From JALYGK01 sp036259835 (GTDB taxonomy: Bacteria; Actinomycetota; UBA4738), in assembly GCA_036259835.1 (NCBI GenBank), contig DATABA010000019.1:17616-81615 (forward strand): a DNA stretch of 64,000 nt, read 5' to 3'. A program made the position numbers and the translations under genes. The notes beneath the pieces were generated by a model, which was not told the DNA's origin, made no database searches, and saw nothing but the letters and a program-made list of their open reading frames with translations. Shown here one piece after another: positions 9,001 through 16,850 of the stretch. Within the stretch, counting starts at the first letter, position 1, and each line of letters begins with the position of its first letter.

Positions 9001-9296
9001 TCGATCTCGAGCTCGACGGGAAGCCCGTGACAGTCCCATCCGGCCTTCCGGTGCACGTACCGGCCATTCATCGTCCAGTAGCGCGGGTAGACGTCCTTGA
9101 AAACGCGGGTCTCCATGTTCCCCACGTGAGGTTTCGCGTTGGCGGTGGGAGGCCCCTCGTAGAAGACCCATTCGGGCGCCCCCTTGCGAAGCTCCAAGCT
9201 CTTTTCGAAGATCCGCGCGCGCGTCCAGAATTCGAGAACCCCCCGCTCCACCTGCGGGAGATCCGGCTTCTGGCTTGCGGGTCGATGCCGAGGCAT
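6093..9296 (-). CDS. ileS: Isoleucyl-tRNA synthetase, long (type 2) form
   Basis: Class Ia aminoacyl-tRNA synthetase charging tRNA-Ile. The 1067-residue length matches the eukaryote-like type 2 IleRS found in actinobacteria, often linked to mupirocin tolerance. The HIGH-type motif is PHVGN at residues 56-60, after GPPTAN. The KMSKS loop appears as GRKMSKSLGN near residue 610. The editing domain CP1 lies between, and the anticodon-binding domain includes WYVRRSRRRFW. ATG 9294-9296 is preceded on the minus strand by GGAGG at a usual distance. The gene is divergent from the DksA-like gene and probably co-transcribed with the DmdA-like gene. Confidence 0.96.
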   Translation of the reverse strand: MPRHRPASQKPDLPQVERGVLEFWTRARIFEKSLELRKGAPEWVFYEGPPTANAKPHVGNMETRVFKDVYPRYWTMNGRYVHRKAGWDCHGLPVELEIEKEIGTKTKRDIESFGVAEFNRLCRESVKRYVEEWRTATERIGFWINLDDAYWTMDAEYIQSVWWALKTLHGRGLLYQSDKVTAYCPRCGTPLSDHEVALGYEETDDPSIYVRLPLITGPLAGQADLLIWTTMPWTLVPNTLAAVGPDIRYVLATGGRAGDRAVVLAANRIEEALGPEARVVRDVSLEELVGSRYRAPFELVGPGSPSDPQGDPASWRFVAVGDFVRTDEGTGIVHTGAAFGEDDLRLAREHRAPVINPVDPEARFDDRAGPYARMYIRDADAHIIEDLRKAELLLWSGTYRHSYPFCWRCKTPLVYYARPAWYIKTTAYREQLLAANETVTWYPEHIKHGRYGDWLANNVDWSLSRERYWGTPLPIWICANGHETAVASLAELSELAGRDVTGMDPHKPYIDEVTIACRKCESEARRVPYLIDVWFDAGAMPFAQWGYMGADSPAKDTFERRFPAHFIAEALDQTRGWFYTLMAEAVLLFGQSSYRNVVCLGFIVDEEGRKMSKSLGNVFDPSLVLDRYGADALRWFFLAGGSPWEPRRMSLKAIENVVRLFMLTLWNTYHFYVTYANIDEPDLATAPPPTNRPPLDRWALSQLHGTVAVVRRAMEGYDATRAARRIATLVDDLSNWYVRRSRRRFWDPSRSSGDGTAPAEKLSAYATLHECLATVAQLLAPFTPFVSEEIYRNLVAEQAGGAPESVHLTDFPVPNHGVIDPALDEAMSVIRQIVSLGRQVRTESKARIRQPLARATVHQPGDPRRLDRLLPLVAEELNVKEVTFAQSLEELTGWRARPKFAALGPRLGRAVQEVAAVLQNDDGSLAASLARGHDVTLSVPSGTVVLTPDDVDLVQETQEGWGLASEGSVTVALDLRLTEELKREGMVRDLIHHVQNLRKSAGLEVTDRITLGVKGGPDVSSAVARYRDQVAAEVLAVDIVDFVVGDALATSDVSLNGETVGLSLKRS

Positions 9297-9440
9297 TGCT
9301 TCTGGATTCCTCCATCGTTTGGCAGCCAGGCTGCACTGCCATTTCGGTGGCCCCCGCCTGTGACGCCTGGGAGCTCTCCGGAACGGGCGCCTGACTGAAG
9401 AACGCCTCGCCCTCTTCAGGGACGAGGCGTTTTCCCCCTG
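9297..9440 (-). promoter_or_regulatory. Structured 5' leader of ileS (class unknown)
   Basis: About 145 nt upstream of ileS are rich in inverted repeats. Read on the minus strand they include a 9-bp stem (AACGCCTCG/CGAGGCGTT), the palindrome GGAGAGCTCC, and a TGGCAG/CTGCCA hairpin ending 4 nt before the ATGGAGGAA ribosome site. Actinobacterial ileS genes often carry T-box leaders, but I cannot find the diagnostic GGTGGNACCGCG element on this strand. A TAGAAT hexamer on the minus strand near 9455-9460 is a possible -10. The leader may be regulatory; the class is unresolved. Confidence 0.4.
9401..9433 (+). terminator. Hairpin with T-run, terminator-like on plus strand
   Basis: Stem AACGCCTCG (9401-9409) pairs with CGAGGCGTT (9423-9431), extended by CCCT/AGGG around a small loop and followed by TTTTCCCCC on the plus strand. 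No plus-strand gene ends upstream, so it may stop antisense transcripts entering from ileS, or serve mainly as a leader hairpin on the minus strand. Confidence 0.4.
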
Positions 9441-9544
9441 GTTCGGCGACCGATTCTACTCACGAGACGGCCGCACGGCGGCCCAGTCAGAGCCGCCTAG
9501 TATCCTCTTTGCTGCCCTGTGCTACCGTCCCTCGGATTTCTGAC

Positions 9545-9937
9545 ATGGCCACGACAAAATCGCCTGTAACCAAAAAAGAGCTCGACGACCTGAAGGCGCG
9601 CCTGGTCGCGGAGCGAAAGGATCTCGAGGCCCAGTACAACGAGCTCGAGGAGTCCACGTTCGCCACCAACCAGAGCGAGCTGACGGGCGAGATGGGCTTT
9701 GACGAGGAGTACGCGGACGCCGGCACGGCGACGTTCGAGCGTGAGCGGGACCTTTCTCTCGTGAACAATCTCCGCGACCTGATGGAGCGGATCGACAAGG
9801 CTCTCGCCAAGATGGCGGACGGGACGTACGGGCTGTGCGACCGGTGCGGGCGGCCCATTGAAAAGCTCCGCCTCAAGGCCCTTCCGTACGCCAATCTCTG
9901 CCTCAAGGACAAGCAGGCGGAAGAGCGCGTCCGCTGA
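9545..9937 (+). CDS. TraR/DksA-family zinc-finger protein
   Basis: A 130-residue protein with an N-terminal coiled coil (residues 5-40), the acidic segment typical of RNA polymerase secondary-channel binders, and a C-terminal DksA/TraR finger. The finger has C98, C101 (CDRCGRPI) and C119 (ANLCLKD), but residue 122 is Asp where a fourth Cys would be expected. Proteins of this family modulate transcription initiation; actinobacterial relatives are often called DksA-like or YteA/RbpA-neighbour proteins without firm function. A TAGTAT box at 9498-9503 gives either a 35-nt leader to ATG 9545 or a leaderless TTG at 9509. ATG 9545 is chosen because it begins the conserved part. Followed 4 nt later by lspA. 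Confidence 0.85.
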   Translation: MATTKSPVTKKELDDLKARLVAERKDLEAQYNELEESTFATNQSELTGEMGFDEEYADAGTATFERERDLSLVNNLRDLMERIDKALAKMADGTYGLCDRCGRPIEKLRLKALPYANLCLKDKQAEERVR

Positions 9938-9941
9938 CGGC

Positions 9942-10409
9942 GTGACCGCCCAACGTCGGCGGCTGCTTTTTCTCTATGGGGTAGCAGTGGCGGTCTATGT
10001 CCTGGACCGCGGCTCAAAAATCCTGGCCGAGCAACACCTCGAAGGCCGCCCGGCCATCCGATTGGTCGACGACATCGTCCATCTGAGGTTCACCACCAAC
10101 GCCGGAGGTGCATTCGGGCTCTTTGGCGGCCAACCATGGCTGTTCTTTGGTGCGACCGTGCTGATCTCGGCGATCATCGTCGTCTCTTCTCCCAAGGTGG
10201 CCTCCACCATGAGTGCGGTCGGCCTCGGCCTCATCCTGGGCGGAGCTCTGGGCAACCTGACCGACCGGGTGATCCGCGGACCGGGCGTTACCGGGCGGGT
10301 CGTCGACTTCATCGATTTGCGCATCTGGCCCGTGTTCAACCTCGCTGATTCTGCCATCGTCATCGGAGCGGTCCTCGTGGCTTTGGCGGCGTTCCGGCGG
10401 GAGCCCTAA
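9942..10409 (+). CDS. lspA: Lipoprotein signal peptidase (signal peptidase II)
   Basis: Integral membrane aspartyl protease that removes signal peptides from prolipoproteins after lipidation. It has 155 residues from GTG 9942 and four membrane segments. The catalytic aspartates lie in GNLTDR (D108) and FNLADSAI (D136), and the family motif TTNAGGAFG is at 51-59. The window encodes several lipoproteins that would be its substrates. It sits between the DksA-like gene (4 nt) and rluD (16 nt), a common lspA-rluD order. Confidence 0.95.
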   Translation: MTAQRRRLLFLYGVAVAVYVLDRGSKILAEQHLEGRPAIRLVDDIVHLRFTTNAGGAFGLFGGQPWLFFGATVLISAIIVVSSPKVASTMSAVGLGLILGGALGNLTDRVIRGPGVTGRVVDFIDLRIWPVFNLADSAIVIGAVLVALAAFRREP

Positions 10410-10425
10410 CCCTTCCATCGGGATC

Positions 10426-11316
10426 ATGACGGAGTCGTTTGTCGCCGAGCCCGGGCGGCTCGACGTGGTGGTTGCCACGCGCCTGGGCGTTCCACGCGCG
10501 GATGTCCAACGCGCCATCGCCTCGGGCGGCGTGCTGGTCGACGGACGTGCGCGGCCGAAATCGTTTCGCCTGACGGGTGGCGAACGTGTAGACGTCGAGC
10601 TCCAGGGCGATCGGCCCCTTGAACCAGATCCGGCTCTCCTCGACGTCCTTTATGAGGATTCGTACCTCTTGGTGGTTTCCAAGCCGGCAGGGGTCCTGAC
10701 CCATCCCACGACGTCCGTTCGAACCGGGACTCTGGTGAACCGGCTCTTGGCTCGCCGAACGTCACTGTCGAGCGGTACCGAGCCGGACCGCCCCGGAATC
10801 GTCCATCGACTCGACGCCGGCACGTCGGGGCTCATGGTCGTGGCTAAGGACGACGAGGCTCATCGCCGGCTATCCGCGATGTTTCGCCGGCACGACATCG
10901 AGCGCGCGTACCTGGCCCTGGTACGTGGCGCCCTTGCCCACGATCGATTCCGGATCGAGGCGCCACTCGGCCGGGAACGAGCCCGAATTCGCGTCCGAGC
11001 GGTCACCGGGAAAGAGGCCGCCACGGAAGTGGAGGTCCGCGAGCGGTTGCCCCGCTCGTCGTTCGTCGAGGCTCGACCCCGAACCGGCCGCACGCACCAG
11101 ATTCGCGTTCATCTCTCCTCTGTTGGACATCCCATCCTTGGCGATCGGACGTACGGAGGGGGAGGGGCGGAGGCGGCAAAGTTGAGCCTGACCCGCCCGT
11201 TTCTTCATTCTTGGACGATCGCCTTCGACCATCCCGTCACCGGGGAGCGAATCGAACGGGAGGACCCGCTTCCGGAAGATTTGCAACAGGCGCTCGAGAA
11301 GGCCCGCTCGCTCTAA
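10426..11316 (+). CDS. RluA/RluD-family pseudouridine synthase
   Basis: Converts uridines in 23S rRNA (or possibly tRNA) to pseudouridine. The 296-residue protein has an N-terminal S4 RNA-binding domain (residues about 8-60) and a catalytic domain with HRLDAGTSG, in which D130 is the nucleophile, plus RTGRTHQIRVHL and HPILGDRTYGG. ATG 10426 follows lspA by 16 nt. Which rRNA site it modifies cannot be read from sequence; RluD-like (helix 69) is the usual assignment for the gene next to lspA. Confidence 0.93.
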   Translation: MTESFVAEPGRLDVVVATRLGVPRADVQRAIASGGVLVDGRARPKSFRLTGGERVDVELQGDRPLEPDPALLDVLYEDSYLLVVSKPAGVLTHPTTSVRTGTLVNRLLARRTSLSSGTEPDRPGIVHRLDAGTSGLMVVAKDDEAHRRLSAMFRRHDIERAYLALVRGALAHDRFRIEAPLGRERARIRVRAVTGKEAATEVEVRERLPRSSFVEARPRTGRTHQIRVHLSSVGHPILGDRTYGGGGAEAAKLSLTRPFLHSWTIAFDHPVTGERIEREDPLPEDLQQALEKARSL

Positions 11317-11386
11317 ACGCCGCCCGGGACGGGCTTGTTTGCACTACGGCGGCGCCCCGTTGTCCTCGATCACCGATCCGACGCGA

Positions 11387-12556
11387 TTACCGACGCGCTT
11401 TCGCGCGATCCTTGAGGTAAAGCGCGTACTGCGTTCGGACCTCTTCGCGGGACGCCAGCAAGTCGTTCTCGATATCGGGCGGCAGAATGCGCGCCTCAAT
11501 CAGCTCCGAAAGCTTTTTCGAGTCGACGCTGACCACCCTCTCCCAGAGACCCAGCGGCTCCAGAATCTGGCGCACACGCGAGGGATCCGCTGCGGTGATG
11601 TGTTGCGGCCGTCGGTCGACCGCGGCGCCGTCGGACCCGTAGAGTCGCCGGTACCCGTGCTCCTCGCAAAACGCGTTGATCAGACCCTTGAGCTCCTCGA
11701 GGCGCCGGTACCGCTCCCAGTCCTCGCGTTTCAAACGGATCCACTCATCCAGGAGCTCCGTCATCTTCGGCGCTGGATCTCCCTGTTCTTTCTCGTAGCG
11801 ATGCCGGAACACCGGACACACCCGCTGGAAGTCGCACCAGTCGCAGAGCGGATTCTGCCGCGGTTCGAACATCCCGGCGGAGATTCGCTCCGCCACCGTC
11901 CCGATTCGCCGCCGCAGCTCGCTGGCATCCGCCGCCGTGCGGGTGGTGGTCATGCGCTCACCGGGAAGAAGGAAATAGAGCGTCAGGCGCTCGGGCTCGA
12001 TGCCCCAGATCTCTTTGGCCGCCAGGAAATAGAGCGACAACTGGAGATCGCGATCAACGGTCGCTCGAGGCGGCAGGCGCCGGTTGGTCTTGTAGTCGAT
12101 GATCTCGTAGCCACCGCCGGGGAGGCGGTCCATCCGGTCGATCATCCCGGAGAGCTCCACGCCCTCCACTTCGACGGTGAATCGGAATTCCAGCGCCGCC
12201 GGGATCCTGAACGACTCCGCGTTCCGTCGGTGATACTCACCAAGGACCTGACGGGCGTGATCACGGTAGAGCCGTTCTTCCGACTCGTCGCGATACCCGT
12301 CGCTGACCCACTCGCCTTCGAGCATCTCGTACAGCTCAGGAAGGGAAGGCGCCACCGGAACGGGCCGGTCGTGGAACCGGTACAACGTCCGGTGCAACGT
12401 TTCGCCGAACGCCAGCGCCGGCGAGCTCGACGTCGGGAGCCGCGTTTCGTACTGAAACCGGTATTTGGCAGGGCATGTCTCGTACGTCGAGATGCTCGAG
12501 TACGAAAGACGCATGCGTTCGGCCGAAATTCCGGTCGACCCTCTTGCTTCTCCCAT
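11387..12556 (-). CDS. RecB-like PD-(D/E)XK nuclease with Fe-S cysteines
   Basis: A 389-residue stand-alone nuclease domain of the RecB/AddB/Cas4-like superfamily. The catalytic core reads GMIDRMDR, then EIIDYKTNRRL, with Asp, Asp and Lys of the PD-(D/E)XK motif. One N-terminal cysteine (YETCPAKYRF, C28) and a C-terminal CDWCDFQRVC form the four-Cys pattern of an iron-sulfur cluster that clips the domain shut. Many actinobacteria encode such a protein of unknown partner. ATG 12556 is chosen over 12514 because a TACACT box lies 7 nt upstream with TTGTAA 18 bp before it, giving a leaderless start. It is divergent from dnaE. Confidence 0.85.
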   Translation of the reverse strand: MGEARGSTGISAERMRLSYSSISTYETCPAKYRFQYETRLPTSSSPALAFGETLHRTLYRFHDRPVPVAPSLPELYEMLEGEWVSDGYRDESEERLYRDHARQVLGEYHRRNAESFRIPAALEFRFTVEVEGVELSGMIDRMDRLPGGGYEIIDYKTNRRLPPRATVDRDLQLSLYFLAAKEIWGIEPERLTLYFLLPGERMTTTRTAADASELRRRIGTVAERISAGMFEPRQNPLCDWCDFQRVCPVFRHRYEKEQGDPAPKMTELLDEWIRLKREDWERYRRLEELKGLINAFCEEHGYRRLYGSDGAAVDRRPQHITAADPSRVRQILEPLGLWERVVSVDSKKLSELIEARILPPDIENDLLASREEVRTQYALYLKDRAKARR

Positions 12557-12563
12557 CCGCGGG

Positions 12564-12593
12564 AGTGTACGCTCGGCGCCGACAGAATTACAA
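12564..12593 (-). promoter_or_regulatory. Promoter of the RecB-like gene (leaderless)
   Basis: On the minus strand TTGTAA (12588-12593) and TACACT (12564-12569) are separated by 18 nt, and TACACT is followed by 7 nt and then ATG. The mRNA probably begins at or within a base or two of the start codon. The DnaA-box-like sites start 10 bp further upstream. Confidence 0.6.
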
Positions 12594-12602
12594 GCGTGTA
12601 AG

Positions 12603-12622
12603 TAATCCACAGGTTGTCCACA
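12603..12622 (+). promoter_or_regulatory. Pair of DnaA-box-like sites upstream of dnaE
   Basis: TAATCCACA (12603-12611) and TTGTCCACA (12614-12622) are direct repeats 11 bp apart, one helical turn. The second equals the high-GC actinobacterial DnaA-box form and each differs from TTATCCACA by one base. They lie between the RecB-like and dnaE promoters, so DnaA could regulate both. There is no AT-rich unwinding region, dnaA or dnaN here, so this is not an origin. Confidence 0.5.
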
Positions 12623-12664
12623 AGGGCTTGGGCGTCGACCAGCGCTCGAGTCATTGGGGGCTCT

Positions 12665-12670
12665 TAGTCT
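12665..12670 (+). promoter_or_regulatory. Candidate -10 box for leaderless dnaE
   Basis: TAGTCT is followed by 7 nt and the dnaE ATG at 12678, with no ribosome site. I see no matching -35 at the normal distance; activation from the upstream DnaA-box-like sites would be one explanation. Confidence 0.4.
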
Positions 12671-12677
12671 GGGGCGC

Positions 12678-15600
12678 ATGGGGCAGGAAAGCTTCGTTCA
12701 CCTGCACACGCACAGCGAGTTCTCGCTGTTGGACGGCGCGTCCCGCGTCGACGATCTCTGCCAGAAGGCCGCGGCGCTCGGGATGCCCGCCATCGCTCTC
12801 ACCGACCACGGAGCCATGTTCGGTGCGCTCGATTTCTACGACGCCGCCCGGCGGCACGGAATCAAGCCGATCCTGGGCGTGGAGGCATACGTCGCCCCGC
12901 GATCAAGGTTCGACCGGAATCCCGGGGAGAACGACGAGAATTACCGCCACCTCACGATCCTGGCCCGAAACGAGCAGGGCTACCGGAACCTCCTCCGGCT
13001 GGTCACCGAAGCACACTTGGAGGGCTTCTATCACCGACCGCGAATCGACAAGGAGCTTCTCGCCGAACGCTCGGCGGGTCTAATCGGTCTCTCAGGGTGC
13101 CTGGCGTCGGAGACGGCGCGCATGACGCTTTCCGGGAACCATGCCAAGGCGGCCGAGGTCGCCGGGACCTATCGCGACATCTTCGGCCCGGGTTCGTTCT
13201 ACCTGGAGATGCAGAACCACGGCCTGCTGGAACAACGGACTGTCAACGGTGCGCTGGTCGACCTTTCACGGACGGTCGGCGTCCCGCTCGTGGCGACGAA
13301 CGACATTCACTACACGGAGAAGGATCACGCGCGGCCGCACGATGTCCTCCTCTGTATCCAACAGCAGAAGGTCCAGTCGGACAGCAACCGCCTGAAGTTC
13401 GACACCGATGACTTCTACCTGAAGTCCGCCGAGGAAATGCGGACGCTCTTCAGCGCGAACCGGGAGGCCTGCGACGCGACGCTGGCCATCGCGGAAGCCT
13501 GCGAGCTGGAGTTGTCCTTCGGCGAGCTCCACCTTCCCAGGTTCGATCCCCCCGACGGCAAGACGCTCGACCAGTACCTTCGCGACCTGGTGTACGCGGG
13601 CGCCGTCGAGCGGTACACGCAAGTCACAGCGGAGCTACGCGAACGCATCGAGACCGAGCTCCGGGTCATCTCCTCGATGGGCTTCTCCGGCTACTTCCTC
13701 ATCGTGTGGGACCTGATTCGGTTCGCCCGCGAGCATGGGATTCGAGTCGGACCGGGAAGGGGATCGGCGGCGGGGTCCGTCGTCTCCTACTGCCTGCGAA
13801 TCACCGACCTGGATCCGCTCCACTATGGGCTGATCTTTGAGCGCTTCCTGAACCCGGAGCGCAAGCAAATGCCGGACATCGACATGGACTTCGACGAGCG
13901 CCGGCGTGACGAGGTCATTCGATACGTCGCCCAGAAGTACGGCGCCGACCAGGTCGCGCAGATCATCACGTTCCAGACCATCAAGGGGAAGCAGGGAATC
14001 CGCGACGCCGCGCGGGTCCTGGGGTTCCCGGCGGCCTTCGGCGACCGGCTCTGCAAGCTGTACCCCCCGGCCATCCTTGGACGCGAGCACTCCATCGAGA
14101 GCGCGCTGGAACGGTCACCCGAGCTCAAGGAGGCGTACCAGCGGGAACCCGAAGCCCGGGAGGTGATCGACACCGCCCGCGCGTTGGAGGGCCTTCGCCG
14201 CGAGGACTCGGTCCACGCGGCCGGTGTGGTGATCGGCGACGCGCCGCTCATGAACCACCTGCCACTGAAGCTCTCCAAGGACTCGCGGGATGACTCGCGC
14301 CGCATCGTCACGCAGTTCGACATGCACGGTGTCGAGAAGCTCGGCCTGCTGAAAATGGACTTCCTGGGGCTCCGAAACCTGTCTGTGATTCAGGACACCA
14401 TGGACATCCTTCGCCGAAAGGGTGTTGCCCTCGACATCGATGCGGTGCCCCTGGACGACGCGGCGTCCTACGAGATGCTGCGCCGGGGCGACACCAACGG
14501 CGTGTTCCAGCTGGAAAGCCCCGGTATGCGCCAGCTCATCCAGCTGCTCCTACCGGACCGCTTCGAAGACCTGATGGCGCTGGTTGCGCTGTACCGGCCG
14601 GGCTTGCTGAGCATGGGGCAGCACATCGAATACGCCGAGCGCAAGCATGGCCGGAAGCCAGTCGTCTATCCGCACGCTGATCTGCAACCGATCCTCGAGG
14701 GGACCTACGGAATCATCGTCTACCAGGAGCAGGTCATGCAGATCGCCGCCACGCTGGCCGGCTACTCGATGGGGGAGGCGGACCTCCTTCGGAAGGCGAT
14801 GGGAAAGAAGATCCGGGAAATCCTGCTTCCTCACCGCGAGAAATTCGTCAAGGGCGCAACCGAACGAGGCTACGCGAAGCGGCTCGCCGAAGAGATCTTC
14901 GACCTGATCGTTCCATTCGCGGACTACGGATTCAATGCATCTCATGCATGCGCGTACGCATACGTGGCGTACCAGACCGCGTACCTGAAAGCGCACCACC
15001 CGGTCGAATACATGTCCGCGCTGCTCACGAGCGTCCGCGACGACAAGGACAAGAAGCCGTTCTACCTGAACGCCGCGCGGCTCATGGGCGTCCGGGTGCT
15101 ACCACCGGACGTGAATGAGTCCGAGCTGTACTTCACCCCCACCAACGGCGACATCCGATACGGGCTGGCCGCGGTACGAAACGTTGGCGCAGGAGCGGTT
15201 CAGCAGATCCTCACAGCCCGATCCGAGAAGGGTGCCTTCGAATCGTTCACCGACTTCTGCCGCAAGGTGGACCCCGCCGTGCTCCACAAGAAGAGCCTGG
15301 AGAGCCTCATCCTCTCCGGCGCCTTCGACTCGCTGGGCTACAGGCGGCAGGCGCTCTTCGAGAACTACACCAAGGTGTCGGAGCCGGTCGTCGCGGAACG
15401 GCGAGCCGAAGCTGCCGGCCAGTTCTCTCTGTTCGGAGGCGGCCAGCAGGCGGCCCACGAGTTGGACGAGTCGGTTCTGGAAGGCGAGGAGTTCGACCGG
15501 AAGAACCTTCTCCGGCTCGAGAAGGAGATGCTCGGGCAGTACGTGACCGATCACCCGCTGCTCGGAATCCGTGACCAGCTCGCCGCTCAGACCGACATGG

Positions 15601-16211
15601 AAATCTCCGAGGTGCCGTCGCTCGGGGATGGTGACGTCGTGGCGGTGGCCGGAATCGTCGGCACGATTGGACGTCGTTTCACAAAGCGCGGAGAGCCGTA
15701 TGCGGTGTTTCGCCTCGAGGACTTGACCGGCGGCGTACTCGTAGTCGCGTTTCCGTCGGTCTTCGACAAGCTAGCTGCCCTGATCGAGCCCGACGCCATC
15801 GTCAAGGTGAAGGGACGCGCCGACTTCCGCGGGCGCGAGCTCCAACTGGTTGCGCTGGAGATCGGAGAGCCGGAAATCACTACAGGTTCGGAATCCGACC
15901 AGCGTGCTCGCTCGGGACCGAACACTCCGGCCGACCCGTTGGTGGTAGACGTCCCGACTTCCTCATGCGGGAACGGTCTGATCACCAAGCTGAAGGAGGT
16001 CCTCGGCACCCACCCGGGCGACCTTCCGGTCATCGTGCACCTGGTCGCGGACGGTGAGACGACCAGACTGAAGCTGGGGCGGGACTACCGCGTGGACGGC
16101 TCCCCGGCGCTGCTCTGGGAGCTGCGTTCGCTCCTGGGGCCTCAGTCCGTCCGGCTCGTGTCGAACGGCTCGGTATCAGAGGTCAGGACGCCGGCGCCCG
16201 CTGCGGTCTGA
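12678..16211 (+). CDS. dnaE: DNA polymerase III alpha subunit (DnaE)
   Basis: Replicative polymerase catalytic subunit, 1177 residues from ATG 12678. The PHP domain opens with HLHTHSEFSLLDG and keeps its metal-binding histidines. The polymerase core has GPGRGSAAGS and the catalytic PDIDMDF near residue 400. The tau/beta-binding region follows, with a beta-clamp motif QFSLF near residue 915 and an OB-fold at about 990-1075. The frame is open 24 nt further upstream, but ATG 12678 aligns with the family start and the -10 box spacing. It is the replicative DnaE1 type, since PHP and clamp motif are intact and no imuA/imuB is nearby. Confidence 0.96.
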   Translation: MGQESFVHLHTHSEFSLLDGASRVDDLCQKAAALGMPAIALTDHGAMFGALDFYDAARRHGIKPILGVEAYVAPRSRFDRNPGENDENYRHLTILARNEQGYRNLLRLVTEAHLEGFYHRPRIDKELLAERSAGLIGLSGCLASETARMTLSGNHAKAAEVAGTYRDIFGPGSFYLEMQNHGLLEQRTVNGALVDLSRTVGVPLVATNDIHYTEKDHARPHDVLLCIQQQKVQSDSNRLKFDTDDFYLKSAEEMRTLFSANREACDATLAIAEACELELSFGELHLPRFDPPDGKTLDQYLRDLVYAGAVERYTQVTAELRERIETELRVISSMGFSGYFLIVWDLIRFAREHGIRVGPGRGSAAGSVVSYCLRITDLDPLHYGLIFERFLNPERKQMPDIDMDFDERRRDEVIRYVAQKYGADQVAQIITFQTIKGKQGIRDAARVLGFPAAFGDRLCKLYPPAILGREHSIESALERSPELKEAYQREPEAREVIDTARALEGLRREDSVHAAGVVIGDAPLMNHLPLKLSKDSRDDSRRIVTQFDMHGVEKLGLLKMDFLGLRNLSVIQDTMDILRRKGVALDIDAVPLDDAASYEMLRRGDTNGVFQLESPGMRQLIQLLLPDRFEDLMALVALYRPGLLSMGQHIEYAERKHGRKPVVYPHADLQPILEGTYGIIVYQEQVMQIAATLAGYSMGEADLLRKAMGKKIREILLPHREKFVKGATERGYAKRLAEEIFDLIVPFADYGFNASHACAYAYVAYQTAYLKAHHPVEYMSALLTSVRDDKDKKPFYLNAARLMGVRVLPPDVNESELYFTPTNGDIRYGLAAVRNVGAGAVQQILTARSEKGAFESFTDFCRKVDPAVLHKKSLESLILSGAFDSLGYRRQALFENYTKVSEPVVAERRAEAAGQFSLFGGGQQAAHELDESVLEGEEFDRKNLLRLEKEMLGQYVTDHPLLGIRDQLAAQTDMEISEVPSLGDGDVVAVAGIVGTIGRRFTKRGEPYAVFRLEDLTGGVLVVAFPSVFDKLAALIEPDAIVKVKGRADFRGRELQLVALEIGEPEITTGSESDQRARSGPNTPADPLVVDVPTSSCGNGLITKLKEVLGTHPGDLPVIVHLVADGETTRLKLGRDYRVDGSPALLWELRSLLGPQSVRLVSNGSVSEVRTPAPAAV

Positions 16212-16250
16212 TCCGGGAGGCCAGCACGGCTCCGAGAGACGACCCGAACC

Positions 16251-16643
16251 CTAGGTCGGCCGGCACTTCACGAGGCGAATGAGCGTCCCCGGGCTTTGCT
16301 CCGTTCCTTCCTTGAGGGCGAACTCGTCCACCAGCGCAGTCATCAGGGGAATGCCGTTTGCTCCCTGTCCTTCGAGTTCCGGTATCCGGACCCGCTTCTT
16401 GAAGACCCCCTCGTCGCGCACCTTGACCTCGACGCAGTCCGCGCCCGGCGTCCACGTCACCTTGATCTCGCGACTGTTCGTGTGGAGCATCGAGTTGGCG
16501 CACGCCTCCGAGACGGCAACCAGGAGGTCGTTGGTCGCCTGTTCGGGAAACGATGCCTGGTCGGCCAACTGCCGGATGAACTGCCGAATCTCGTACAGGG
16601 CCGAGGGATGTGACCTGAACGAGTGAATCGTCGAGACGTTCAT
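16251..16643 (-). CDS. RsbW-like anti-sigma/serine kinase ATPase domain protein
   Basis: A 130-residue single-domain protein of the HATPase_c_2 (GHKL) family, to which anti-sigma factor kinases RsbW and SpoIIAB belong. The N box reads EACANSMLH (E46, N50). A DEGVF motif fits the G1 box and GANGIPL the G2 box. Such proteins bind a sigma factor or phosphorylate an anti-anti-sigma partner. No sigma factor or STAS-domain gene is adjacent, so the partner must be elsewhere. It converges with dnaE (39 nt between stops). Confidence 0.8.
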   Translation of the reverse strand: MNVSTIHSFRSHPSALYEIRQFIRQLADQASFPEQATNDLLVAVSEACANSMLHTNSREIKVTWTPGADCVEVKVRDEGVFKKRVRIPELEGQGANGIPLMTALVDEFALKEGTEQSPGTLIRLVKCRPT

Positions 16644-16850
16644 CCTGCCGCGTGCGATCGGGTCGCTACGCTACGTCGGTTTTCGCCGGCCGTGCAAACG
16701 CGAGTCGGGAGCCATACAAGCCTTGATATGCACAACGCCGTCACAACCGGGCCGGCGGCAGCGTTCGTATAAACAGGCGGAGCAGCTCCATCGGACCCAC
16801 TAGCCGATTTTCGAAATATGGGGTCAATGTGGTAAATGTGCTGCTAGCGG

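Noticed and set aside
9297..9440. T-box or glycine riboswitch before ileS
   Set aside because: The GGAGAG and CACCGAAATGGCA fragments recall a glycine aptamer and the CGTCCC stem recalls a T-box terminator, but the core motifs of either class are incomplete and strand order does not fit. Kept only as an unclassified leader.
11339..12601. 420-codon plus-strand frame opposite the RecB-like gene
   Set aside because: The minus-strand protein has a nuclease motif and Fe-S cysteines; this frame has no recognisable feature.
12601..12625. Chromosomal origin of replication at the DnaA-box-like pair
   Set aside because: Only two boxes, no AT-rich unwinding element, and no dnaA, dnaN or rpmH nearby.
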